DNA of 10,907 bases from an uncultured Collinsella sp. (lineage in GTDB: Bacteria > Actinomycetota > Coriobacteriia > Coriobacteriales > Coriobacteriaceae). How positions within the stretch are numbered: position 1 is the stretch's first letter; every line of letters begins with the position of its first letter. Where the stretch lies: NCBI GenBank assembly GCA_905209455.1, contig CAJLTA010000040.1, positions 1 through 10,907 of the forward strand, written 5' to 3'. Under the pieces are notes generated by a model. It was not told the DNA's origin, searched no databases, and saw nothing but the letters and a program-made list of their open reading frames with translations. Positions 4,867 through 10,907 of the stretch are shown one piece after another. The translations under genes were made by a program, and so were the position numbers.

Positions 4867-6033
4867 ATGTTCGAGAAGAGTGTCGAGGAGCTTACCGAGC
4901 TCGGCGCCCAGATCACCACGGCCGAGATTGCTCAGCAGCCCGAGCTTTGGCGTGATACGCTCAACATCTATCGCGAGAACAAGGAGGCCATCGAGGCCTT
5001 TCTGGCTGAGGCTCGCGCTATGGGCGAGGGCCGTCTGTCCGTTGTCTTCACCGGTGCCGGTACGTCCGACTACGTTGGCGATACCTGCGCCCCGTACCTG
5101 CGTCACGCTGGCAACACTGATCTCTACGACTTTAAGCCCATCGCCACGACCGACATCGTGAGCGCCCCGCGTGACTTCCTGCGCGCCGAGGATCCCACGC
5201 TCGTGGTTTCCTTTGCCCGCTCTGGCAACAGCCCCGAGAGCCTTGCCGCCGTTGCTGTTGCCAAGGAGCTCGTCCACAACGTCAAGTTCCTCAACATCAC
5301 CTGCGCTCCCGAGGGCAAGCTCGCCGTCGAGTCTGCCGATGATCCCAACGCGCTGACGCTGCTCATTCCGCGCGCCAACGACAAGGGCTTCGCCATGACC
5401 GGTTCTTATTCCTGCATGACCCTGCTCTCCACCCTTATTTTCGACACTGCCTCTGACGAGCAGAAGGCCGAGTGGGTCGAGACGATTGCCAAGATGGGCG
5501 AGGAGGTCATCTCCCGTGAGCCCGAGATCGCCGATTACCTGGCTGGCGACTTTAACCGCGTGACCTACTTGGGTTCTGGCTCCTTCGGTGGCCTTGCCCA
5601 GGAGAGCCAGCTCAAGATTCTTGAGCTCGCTCACGGTCTGGTCGCTACTTCCTACGACACCTCCATGGGCTATCGTCACGGACCTAAGTCCTTCGTCGAC
5701 GATAAGACGCTCGTCTTCGTGTTCGTCAACAACGACGCCTACACCCGTCAGTACGACATCGACATCCTTAACGAGATCGGTGGCGACGATATTGCACAGC
5801 ACACCGTCGCCGTTCAGCAGGAAGGTGCCACCGTCTATGAGGGTGAGTCCTTCACCTTTAAGGGCTACGAGGCGCTTCCCGAGGGCTACCTTGCTCTGCC
5901 GTTCGTGATGTTCGCCCAGGCTATCAGCCTGCTCAACTCCGTGCGCGTGGGCAACACGCCCGATACGCCGAGCCCCACCGGCACGGTTAACCGCGTGGTC
6001 AAGGGCGTGACGATTCACCCCTTCACCGCTTAA
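4867..6033 (+). CDS. agaS: AgaS-type SIS-domain sugar isomerase/deaminase
   Basis: A 388-residue cytoplasmic protein with two SIS domains. The first contains GAGTS (63-67) and SFARSGNSPE (115-124), which bind the sugar phosphate; the second has LGSGSFGG near 237 and YRHGP at 269-273, with His271. AgaS proteins convert galactosamine-6-phosphate to tagatose-6-phosphate and ammonia, linking NagA-type deacetylation to the tagatose pathway. The length suits AgaS rather than GlmS, which carries an extra glutaminase domain. AGAGAGG (4852-4858) lies 8 bases before the ATG. It is transcribed from its own promoter under the GntR-type operator and ends at its own terminator. The exact substrate among amino-sugar phosphates is inferred from nagA and lacC. 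Confidence 0.9.
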   Translation: MFEKSVEELTELGAQITTAEIAQQPELWRDTLNIYRENKEAIEAFLAEARAMGEGRLSVVFTGAGTSDYVGDTCAPYLRHAGNTDLYDFKPIATTDIVSAPRDFLRAEDPTLVVSFARSGNSPESLAAVAVAKELVHNVKFLNITCAPEGKLAVESADDPNALTLLIPRANDKGFAMTGSYSCMTLLSTLIFDTASDEQKAEWVETIAKMGEEVISREPEIADYLAGDFNRVTYLGSGSFGGLAQESQLKILELAHGLVATSYDTSMGYRHGPKSFVDDKTLVFVFVNNDAYTRQYDIDILNEIGGDDIAQHTVAVQQEGATVYEGESFTFKGYEALPEGYLALPFVMFAQAISLLNSVRVGNTPDTPSPTGTVNRVVKGVTIHPFTA

Positions 6034-6051
6034 TCGCGTCCCCCTGTAAGG

Positions 6052-6093
6052 GCGCCCGTCCGCTCATAACGGCGGGCGGGCGCTTTTTGTTTT
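6052..6093 (+). terminator. Terminator after agaS
   Basis: A 12-bp G+C-rich stem (6052-6063 with 6072-6083, one G-U pair), an 8-base loop and TTTTTGTTTT at 6084-6093. A strong intrinsic terminator, so nagA needs readthrough or its own promoter. A TATAAG at 6106-6111 is a possible -10, but no convincing -35 precedes it. Confidence 0.92.
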
Positions 6094-6150
6094 ACGTGAG
6101 CTGGGTATAAGCATCACCACAGTCAACTGCTTTAGAAGCAAGGAGTGCAT

Positions 6151-7320
6151 ATGAGCACGTACGCAATTAAGGCTGACAAGTTCTTCTTGCCGGCAGGCCC
6201 GCAACTGGGCGGCTATCTTATGGTCGAGGATGGCGTCTTTGGCGCCTGGCAGGCCGACGAGCCCTCTTGCGAGATTAAGGACTACACGGGATCGTGGATC
6301 GCACCGGGTATGGTCGATACTCACATCCATGGCTTCTACAACCACTCAACTACCGATAACGATCCCGAGGGCATCGATATCAGCTCGACCGAGCTCGCCC
6401 GTCGCGGCACCACCAGCTGGCTGCCCACGACGTTCACCGATGGCGTCGAGCAGATCAAGGACGCCTGCGCCGCCATCGCTCAGGCGGACGAGGGCCGCGG
6501 CCCCGACTTCTGCGGTGCTCGCATTCAGGGCATCTACCTGGAGGGCCCCTTCTTTACCATGAAGCACGTGGGCGCGCAGAACCCCGCTTACCTGATCGAT
6601 CCCTCCGAGGAGGTCTTCGATCAGTGGCAGGAGGCTGCGGGTGGTCGCATCGTCAAGAGCGCCATGGCGGCCGAGCGCGACGGTGCCGCTGCTTATGCGG
6701 CTGCTCTGAATGCCAAGGGTGTGGTGACCAGCATCGGTCACTCCGACGCCACCTACGATGAGTGCATCGCCGCCATTAACGCCGGTGCCAGCTGCTTTAC
6801 GCATACCTATAACGGTCAGCGCGGGCTGCATCACCGTGAGCCCGGTGTCGTGGGCGCTGCCATGTCCACGCCCGAGACCTACGCCGAGATCATCTGTGAC
6901 GGCAAGCACGTTAACCCTGCCGCCATCAAGGCGCTGCTGCAGGCAAAGGGCTGGCAACACACGGTGCTCATCACTGACTGCCTGGGCTGCGGCGGCATGC
7001 CCGAGGGCAGCTACACCAGTGGTGGCATGGACGTCATCATGAAGGACAACCTGTGCTGGCTCGCCGACGGCAAGAGCATTGCCGGCTCGGTGCTCACGCT
7101 TGCCCAGGGCGTCAAGAACATCGTTGACTGGGGCATCGCCAGCGCCGATATCGCCATTCGCATGGCAACCGAGGTGCCGGCACGCTCCGCGCACATCGAG
7201 GATAAGTGCGGCAGCATCATGCCGGGTCGCGACGCCGACTTTGTCGTGTTCGACCATGAGCTTACCCTCGTCGAGACGTATGTTGGCGGCCAGAGCGTCG
7301 GCAACGCCTTTACCGAGTAA
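6151..7320 (+). CDS. nagA: N-acetylglucosamine/N-acetylgalactosamine-6-phosphate deacetylase
   Basis: A 389-residue amidohydrolase-fold enzyme that removes acetate from N-acetyl-hexosamine-6-phosphate in the cytoplasm. Visible family residues: HIH at 58-60, EGPF with the metal ligand Glu131, GHSDA with His197, FTH with His218, DGKH at 250-253, and ITD with the catalytic Asp276. The HxH motif resembles B. subtilis-type enzymes rather than the E. coli form. The segment THTYNGQRG replaces the usual THLFNAM. AAGGAG (6140-6145) is 5 bases before the ATG at 6151; a GTG at 6145 in the same frame overlaps that binding site and is an unlikely start. With agaS and lacC nearby, the natural substrate is probably the galacto form (AgaA role), but the sequence alone does not separate the two. 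Confidence 0.93.
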   Translation: MSTYAIKADKFFLPAGPQLGGYLMVEDGVFGAWQADEPSCEIKDYTGSWIAPGMVDTHIHGFYNHSTTDNDPEGIDISSTELARRGTTSWLPTTFTDGVEQIKDACAAIAQADEGRGPDFCGARIQGIYLEGPFFTMKHVGAQNPAYLIDPSEEVFDQWQEAAGGRIVKSAMAAERDGAAAYAAALNAKGVVTSIGHSDATYDECIAAINAGASCFTHTYNGQRGLHHREPGVVGAAMSTPETYAEIICDGKHVNPAAIKALLQAKGWQHTVLITDCLGCGGMPEGSYTSGGMDVIMKDNLCWLADGKSIAGSVLTLAQGVKNIVDWGIASADIAIRMATEVPARSAHIEDKCGSIMPGRDADFVVFDHELTLVETYVGGQSVGNAFTE

Positions 7321-7326
7321 CGATAG

Positions 7327-7364
7327 AAAAAGACGGCGGGCCCGAATCTGCTCGGACCCGCCGT
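7327..7364 (-). terminator. Shared terminator between convergent nagA and flavodoxin genes
   Basis: A 13-bp stem (7333-7345 with 7352-7364) with a 6-base loop. On the minus strand every position pairs (one G-U) and the stem runs into CTTTTTCT, so it works best for the leftward flavodoxin gene. On the plus strand there is a C-A mismatch and no T-run, so it may stop nagA transcripts less well. Confidence 0.85.
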
Positions 7365-7395
7365 ATGGGTTAAACGCTCAAAAGCACCTTCACAG

Positions 7396-7980
7396 TTACA
7401 GCTTGTTAGCGATCTTCTTTGCCGTGCGCTTGACGCCGGCCACCAGGCCTCCTGCAGGATGCTCCTTCTCGTATGCTAGGCGCTTCTCGCGCTTGGCGTA
7501 CTCTTCGACGATGATGTCGCCATACTCGTCTTCGATCTTGTCGAAGAAGTCGACGGCGCCCTTAATTTCCTCAGCGGTTGGGTGTCCCTTTTGGACACCG
7601 CCGGCGAGTTTGAACGGCCCCCACGTATCAAAGCCGGGGCAGCCGTAGACACCCATAAAGATGGCCTGCCTCATGCGGCAGATGCCATCGATATCCTTGC
7701 CGTACCACTTGTTTTTGCCACCGTAGGTCATAAGGCCAAACACCTTGTCCTGCGGCTGCAGCACGTTCGTGAGCACGCGTGCCATGTCCTTGTCGATCTC
7801 GGAGTAATAAATGCCCGTGGCGACGCCGATCAGATGGTATTCGTGCAGGTCGGGGTACTCGTTTTTACCGAGTGACTTCACGTCGAGGGTATCGATTTCG
7901 GGGTGCGCCTCGACGATGGCGTCCACGAGCTTTTTCGTATTGCCGTGGTGGCGTGAGGCATAAAGGATGATGGTTCGCAC
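7396..7980 (-). CDS. Flavodoxin-family protein
   Basis: A 194-residue protein with a flavodoxin-like fold. The N-terminal strand leads into ASRHHGNTKK (about 8-17), the FMN-phosphate loop, and GIYYSEID and a glycine-rich YGGKNKWYGKD follow at the usual places. Two Cys lie in ICRMRQ and GVYGCPGF. It probably carries electrons via FMN; the partner is unknown. The start is a GTG at 7978-7980, with AAAGG seven bases upstream; the frame stays open much further but that extension is antisense to the epimerase gene and has no family similarity. The C-terminal 20 or so residues are basic and amphipathic, possibly contacting the membrane. It is transcribed against its neighbours and has no clear link to sugar use, so it may be a bystander. 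Confidence 0.85.
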   Translation of the reverse strand: MRTIILYASRHHGNTKKLVDAIVEAHPEIDTLDVKSLGKNEYPDLHEYHLIGVATGIYYSEIDKDMARVLTNVLQPQDKVFGLMTYGGKNKWYGKDIDGICRMRQAIFMGVYGCPGFDTWGPFKLAGGVQKGHPTAEEIKGAVDFFDKIEDEYGDIIVEEYAKREKRLAYEKEHPAGGLVAGVKRTAKKIANKL

Positions 7981-8136
7981 AAGAAGGCCTTTCAGCTGTA
8001 ATTGCATCAATGTCTGTATGGTACCCCGTTGCATGCCTGGGAAACCGGACGCATCGATGAACGTGCGGGTTTGTCCTTTGGTCAGGGCCGAGACGGGTTC
8101 TTGCGAGCAAAAAGCAGTTGTTCGAAAGGATGGACA

Positions 8137-9018
8137 ATGGAATACGCTCTCTCCAACGATTCGATTTCTATCAAGGTCTCCACGGCCGGCGGCTCGTTTA
8201 CCTCGATTGAGGCTGGAGGTCGCGAGTACTTGTGGCAGGGCGATCCCGCCGTGTGGTCCGGCCAGGCACCGATTTGCTTCCCGATTTGCGGAGGTTTGCG
8301 CGATAACAGCGCCATGACGTTTGCCGGACATCATGTGAAGCTCGCCCGCCACGGCTTTGCGCGCAAGCAGGAGTGGAAGCTGTTGAGCCAGAGCGAGAAC
8401 GAGCTGGCGATGTGCCTGGCTTCGGAGGATAACGCCGCGCTGCTGAGCGATTATCCGTATCCGTTTAAGCTTGTCGCCCGCTATACGCTCGAGGACGCCG
8501 CCGTGCGTGTCTCCTATGAGGTTACCAACGAGGGCACCGAGGACATGCCGTTCTTTATCGGTGGACACCCCGGCTTTAGGTGTCCGCTCGACGAGGGCGA
8601 GGCCTATACGGACTACGAGTTGCGTTTTGAGAAAGACGAGGCTGCGGAGCTCTGCACCGCCGTTCCCTCGACCGGATTGATTGACGTGACCAACCGCTCC
8701 AAGAACCCCATGGTGGGAAAGACGCTGCCTCTGTCACATGAGCTCTTCGATTTTGCGGAGACCATCTTTGACGTGCTCGAGAGCCGTCAGGTCACGCTTT
8801 CCAAAAAGGGCGAGGACAAGGGCATTCGCCTGAGCTTTGAGGGCTTCCCGTACCTCATTGTGTGGAGCAAGCCCGAGGGTGATTTTGTGGCAGTTGAGCC
8901 CTGGGGCGGCCTCTCGACCTGTTCCGATGAGGATGACGTGCTTGAGCACAAGCGCGGCTGCCTTATCGCCAAGCCCAAAGAAACCATCGTGCGCTCGTTC
9001 ACAATCGAGATTCTGTAG
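8137..9018 (+). CDS. Aldose 1-epimerase family protein, LacX-like
   Basis: A 293-residue protein of the galactose mutarotase fold, closest in style to LacX of the lactococcal lac/tagatose operon. These enzymes interconvert alpha and beta anomers of aldoses or aldose phosphates. Visible active-site candidates: RHGFAR with His72, GGHPGF with His144, and VAVEPWGG with the putative catalytic base Glu254. AAAGGA (8125-8130) is 6 bases before the ATG at 8137; an in-frame ATG at 8002 would add 45 residues with no family similarity and no binding site. It is divergent from the flavodoxin gene and precedes lacC by 59 bases on the same strand, so the two are probably co-transcribed. The real substrate is not known. 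Confidence 0.88.
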   Translation: MEYALSNDSISIKVSTAGGSFTSIEAGGREYLWQGDPAVWSGQAPICFPICGGLRDNSAMTFAGHHVKLARHGFARKQEWKLLSQSENELAMCLASEDNAALLSDYPYPFKLVARYTLEDAAVRVSYEVTNEGTEDMPFFIGGHPGFRCPLDEGEAYTDYELRFEKDEAAELCTAVPSTGLIDVTNRSKNPMVGKTLPLSHELFDFAETIFDVLESRQVTLSKKGEDKGIRLSFEGFPYLIVWSKPEGDFVAVEPWGGLSTCSDEDDVLEHKRGCLIAKPKETIVRSFTIEIL

Positions 9019-9077
9019 TCGCATGTAGCCAATTCGTTTTGCAAGGCATAAGGAGCCTGCGAGATAAGGAGCTAGAA

Positions 9078-10013
9078 ATGATCCTCACCGTTACGATGAA
9101 CCCGTCCGTCGATACGCGCTATCAGCTCGATGAGCTCATTATCGACGACGTCAACCGCGTGACGCCCGAAAAGACCGCCGGTGGCAAGGGCCTCAACGTG
9201 GCCCGCGTCCTGGGCCAGCTGGGCGACGACGTTGTGGCAACCGGCTTGCTTGGTGGTCATATGGGCGCCTATATGACCGAGCTCATGGATGCCAACGGCA
9301 TTAAGAATGATTTTGTGCCCATCAAGGGCGAGACTCGCATCTGTCTCAATATCCTTCATGCTGGCAACCAGACCGAGTTGCTCGAGAGCGGCCCGACGAT
9401 TGCCCCCGAGGAACTCGATGCCTTTACCGCCAAGTTCGCCGAGCTTGCGAGCAAGGCCGATGTCGTTACCATCTCGGGTTCGCTGCCCCGCGGCGTCGAG
9501 GCGGACTACTATGCCAAGATCACGGGCATTGCCGAGAACGCCGGCGCCAAGGTGCTGCTCGATACCTCGGGTGCCTCGCTTGAGGCTGCGCTCAAGTCCG
9601 AGGTCAAGCCTGAGCTGGTTAAGCCTAACCTGACCGAAATTAACGGCCTTCTGGGCACGAGCTTTACCACCGACGATGTGGACGAGCTCCGTTCCGCGCT
9701 CGCCTCTGACGCCCGCTTCTCCGATATCCCCTGGGTCGTCGTATCCATGGGTGCTGCCGGCTCAGTTGGCTTCCACAATGGCCGTGCGTTCCGCGCCAAG
9801 ACCCCCGATATCCCCGCCGTTAACGCTACGGGCTCTGGCGATTCGACCATTGCCGGCTTCGCACATGCGATTGCTGCCGGCGCCGACGACGAGACGGTGC
9901 TGCGTACCGCCAACACCTGCGGCAAGCTCAATGCCATGGATCCCATGACTGGCCACTTGGTTATGGATCGTTGGGACGAGGTTTACAACGGCGTTGTCGT
10001 GACCGAGCTGTAG
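9078..10013 (+). CDS. lacC: PfkB-family sugar-phosphate kinase, LacC type (tagatose-6-phosphate kinase)
   Basis: A 311-residue kinase of the PfkB/ribokinase family. The N-terminus has the TMNPSVD strand and the first signature GGKGLNVARVL (about 36-46); the C-terminal signature NATGSGDS (249-256) holds the catalytic base Asp255. Members with this shape are tagatose-6-phosphate kinase (LacC) or 1-phosphofructokinase (FruK). Location beside lacX-like, agaS and nagA favours LacC, producing tagatose-1,6-bisphosphate; I cannot exclude FruK activity. The ATG at 9078 follows AAGGAG (9066-9071); a second AAGGAG lies 16 bases earlier, with no start codon to serve. The start at 9078 fits the family N-terminus exactly. 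Confidence 0.88.
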   Translation: MILTVTMNPSVDTRYQLDELIIDDVNRVTPEKTAGGKGLNVARVLGQLGDDVVATGLLGGHMGAYMTELMDANGIKNDFVPIKGETRICLNILHAGNQTELLESGPTIAPEELDAFTAKFAELASKADVVTISGSLPRGVEADYYAKITGIAENAGAKVLLDTSGASLEAALKSEVKPELVKPNLTEINGLLGTSFTTDDVDELRSALASDARFSDIPWVVVSMGAAGSVGFHNGRAFRAKTPDIPAVNATGSGDSTIAGFAHAIAAGADDETVLRTANTCGKLNAMDPMTGHLVMDRWDEVYNGVVVTEL

Positions 10014-10030
10014 GAGCTTGTGCTGCGGCC

Positions 10031-10178
10031 CCGGCATCGGTTGCTAGCTCATGTCGCCGACAGGTGCAGTAGCATTATGCCGGGGCGCGACGCCGACACT
10101 GTCGTGTTCAATCCCGACCTTACCCTGGTCGAGACGCATGTGGGTGGCAACAGCGTCGGTAATGCGTTTGCCGAGTAG
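10031..10178 (+). pseudogene. 3' remnant of a second nagA
   Basis: In the frame ending at TAG 10176-10178, the translation IMPGRDAD-VVF then LTLVET-VGG-SVGNAF-E matches the C-terminus of the intact NagA at 7201-7320. By hand count the last 120 bases agree at about 96 positions (80 percent) and 30 of 39 residues, with no frameshift. Similarity fades upstream of about 10031, just after the lacC stop. The remaining 340 or so codons, including all catalytic residues, are missing, and no start with a ribosome binding site is present. It looks like the tail of a divergent second deacetylase gene left by a deletion, rather than a recent copy. Confidence 0.85.
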
Positions 10179-10210
10179 CCGCCAAAGAAACGATCCGAGA
10201 GGGGATTTAG

Positions 10211-10684
10211 ATGATTTACGGTGCATTGGGCGATATCGAGGAGTACCGTGGAATGCTCAAGGGCCTCGACGTGCTGATCGATTGGCTCGAGGAGAACGAT
10301 CCGGCGAAGCTCGAGGTCGGCAGCCATCCGATTCTGGGCGACAAGGTCTTTGCGAACGTCATGGCTCCCACGACGCGTCCCGAAGCCGAGGCTCACTATG
10401 AGACGCATCAGCGCTATCACGACCTGCAGATCGACGTCGAGGGTCGCGAGGCCTTTAAGGTTGCCACGGGCAGCCTGACGCTGGTTCAGGAGTTTGACGA
10501 GAAGGACGACTACGATCTGGTCGATTCCGACGCCTCGATCGCCGGCGATCTTGCTGACGACAAGTTTGCGCTGTTTGTTGCCGGCGAGCCTCACATGCCC
10601 ACGCTCGAGTTCCCGGGCGATGGCGCGCAGCCGGTCAAGAAGATCTGCTTTAAGCTGCTTGCAGACGCTTACTGGGAGGAGTAA
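10211..10684 (+). CDS. YhcH/YjgK/YiaL family protein (possible sugar anomerase)
   Basis: A 157-residue cytoplasmic protein of the YhcH/YjgK/YiaL family, single cupin-like domain, full length. Conserved residues seen: ETHQRYHDLQ (64-73) with Glu64, His66 and His70; GEPHMP (125-130) with Glu126 and His128; and KKICFK (143-148). These form the metal-binding pocket in the family. The family includes EbgC and the sialic-acid anomerase NanQ (YhcH) and often sits in operons for host-derived amino sugars. Here it follows the nagA remnant and is probably co-transcribed with lacX and lacC. AGAGGGGA lies 6 bases before the ATG. An anomer-processing role is inference from the family; the substrate is unknown. 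Confidence 0.9.
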   Translation: MIYGALGDIEEYRGMLKGLDVLIDWLEENDPAKLEVGSHPILGDKVFANVMAPTTRPEAEAHYETHQRYHDLQIDVEGREAFKVATGSLTLVQEFDEKDDYDLVDSDASIAGDLADDKFALFVAGEPHMPTLEFPGDGAQPVKKICFKLLADAYWEE

Positions 10685-10744
10685 CGAGCCGCTCGGCTGA
10701 GCTGTTCGTTTTGCGAGCGTTATCCCTTGGAGGAACGCGCTTGG

Positions 10745-10795
10745 GCCCCGCTGATCGCGGTTCCTTTGGGGATTGCGGTTGGCGGGGCTTTTGTT
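10745..10795 (+). terminator. Terminator of the lacX-lacC-yhcH operon
   Basis: A continuous 20-bp stem (10745-10764 with 10769-10788) with several G-U pairs and a TTTG loop, followed by TTTTGTT. A strong intrinsic terminator on the plus strand. Confidence 0.9.
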
Positions 10796-10860
10796 GAGTA
10801 GGAGAGTTTCCGGCGGCGTTGTGCTTGGATTGGCGGAAGCGCGCCCGAAATCGGCTTATA

Positions 10861-10899
10861 GGACAAAATGTGTGTCCCGATAGAACATCCGTTTCTATC
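10861..10899. promoter_or_regulatory. Two adjacent dyads upstream of the next gene
   Basis: GGACA-N7-TGTCC (10861-10877) and GATAGAA-N7-TTCTATC (10879-10899) are perfect inverted repeats with the same 7-base spacer. Their centres (10869 and 10889) are 20 bases apart, about two helical turns. No gene starts before the window ends; they could be operators for a downstream gene. A TATAGG at 10857 is a weak -10 candidate overlapping the first dyad. Confidence 0.35.
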
Positions 10900-10907
10900 C
10901 ATTAATC

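Noticed and set aside
4861..6018. Long open frame (385 codons) on the minus strand opposite agaS
   Set aside because: It is a shadow of agaS caused by G+C-rich third positions; the plus-strand product has clear SIS motifs, and the antisense product has none that I recognise.
6145..6150. GTG start for nagA, two codons earlier
   Set aside because: It overlaps the AAGGAG that serves the ATG at 6151.
6346..7257. Minus-strand open frame of 303 codons opposite nagA
   Set aside because: Antisense shadow of a well supported deacetylase gene.
8002..8136. Earlier in-frame start for the epimerase
   Set aside because: The added 45 residues lack family similarity, and AAAGGA at 8125 clearly serves the ATG at 8137.
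7981..8568. Upstream extension of the flavodoxin frame to a 390-residue protein
   Set aside because: The extension is antisense to the epimerase gene. Flavodoxin similarity begins at the GTG at 7980, which has a good ribosome binding site.
10051..10401. Plus-strand open frame of 116 codons crossing the nagA remnant and the start of yhcH
   Set aside because: It is in a different frame from both the nagA similarity and the yhcH gene.
10720..10902. Minus-strand 60-codon open frame at the right end
   Set aside because: It runs through a strong terminator hairpin, has no visible ribosome binding site and no recognisable similarity.

Overview
The window looks like chromosomal DNA from a gut actinobacterium of the Coriobacteriia, most likely Collinsella or a close relative. 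This is inferred from G+C-rich codon choice, a mannose-family PTS operon carrying a yajC gene, and the tagatose-6-phosphate gene set; no rRNA or other decisive marker is present. The content is a PTS-based amino-sugar catabolic locus, best read as uptake and breakdown of N-acetylgalactosamine or an oligosaccharide containing it.

Layout. (1) Positions 1-628 hold no convincing gene but are dense in dyads: a leftward terminator-like hairpin, a LacI-type palindrome, a duplicated ACCGGT/ACGGT module, two composite GntR-type sites, an extended -10, and a hairpin that can hide the first ribosome binding site. (2) Positions 629-3835 (+) are one operon: PTS IIA, a YajC-like protein, IIB, IIC and IID, closed by a strong terminator. 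(3) Positions 4021-4752 (+) encode a GntR/HutC regulator. (4) Positions 4867-6033 (+) encode an AgaS-type SIS-domain protein, with its own operator/promoter and terminator. (5) Positions 6151-7320 (+) encode a NagA-type deacetylase. (6) Positions 7396-7980 (-) encode a flavodoxin, convergent with nagA and sharing the terminator between them. (7) Positions 8137-10684 (+) hold a LacX-like aldose epimerase, a LacC-type kinase, a 3' remnant of a second nagA, and a YhcH-family protein, ending at a long terminator. (8) Positions 10796-10907 hold two closely spaced dyads, probably upstream of the next gene.

How it works together (inference from families). The PTS phosphorylates the amino sugar as it enters. 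NagA removes the acetyl group, AgaS deaminates and isomerises galactosamine-6-phosphate to tagatose-6-phosphate, and LacC phosphorylates that to tagatose-1,6-bisphosphate. The aldolase for the last step is not in the window. LacX and YhcH both belong to families that interconvert sugar anomers. The GntR protein probably represses at least the PTS operon and agaS, because the same 12-base operator core, GGTTACTACCAG, lies in both promoter regions.

The least explained parts are the architecture of the 5' regulatory region, the YajC paralogue inside the PTS operon, the long acidic insertion in IID, and the decayed second nagA.
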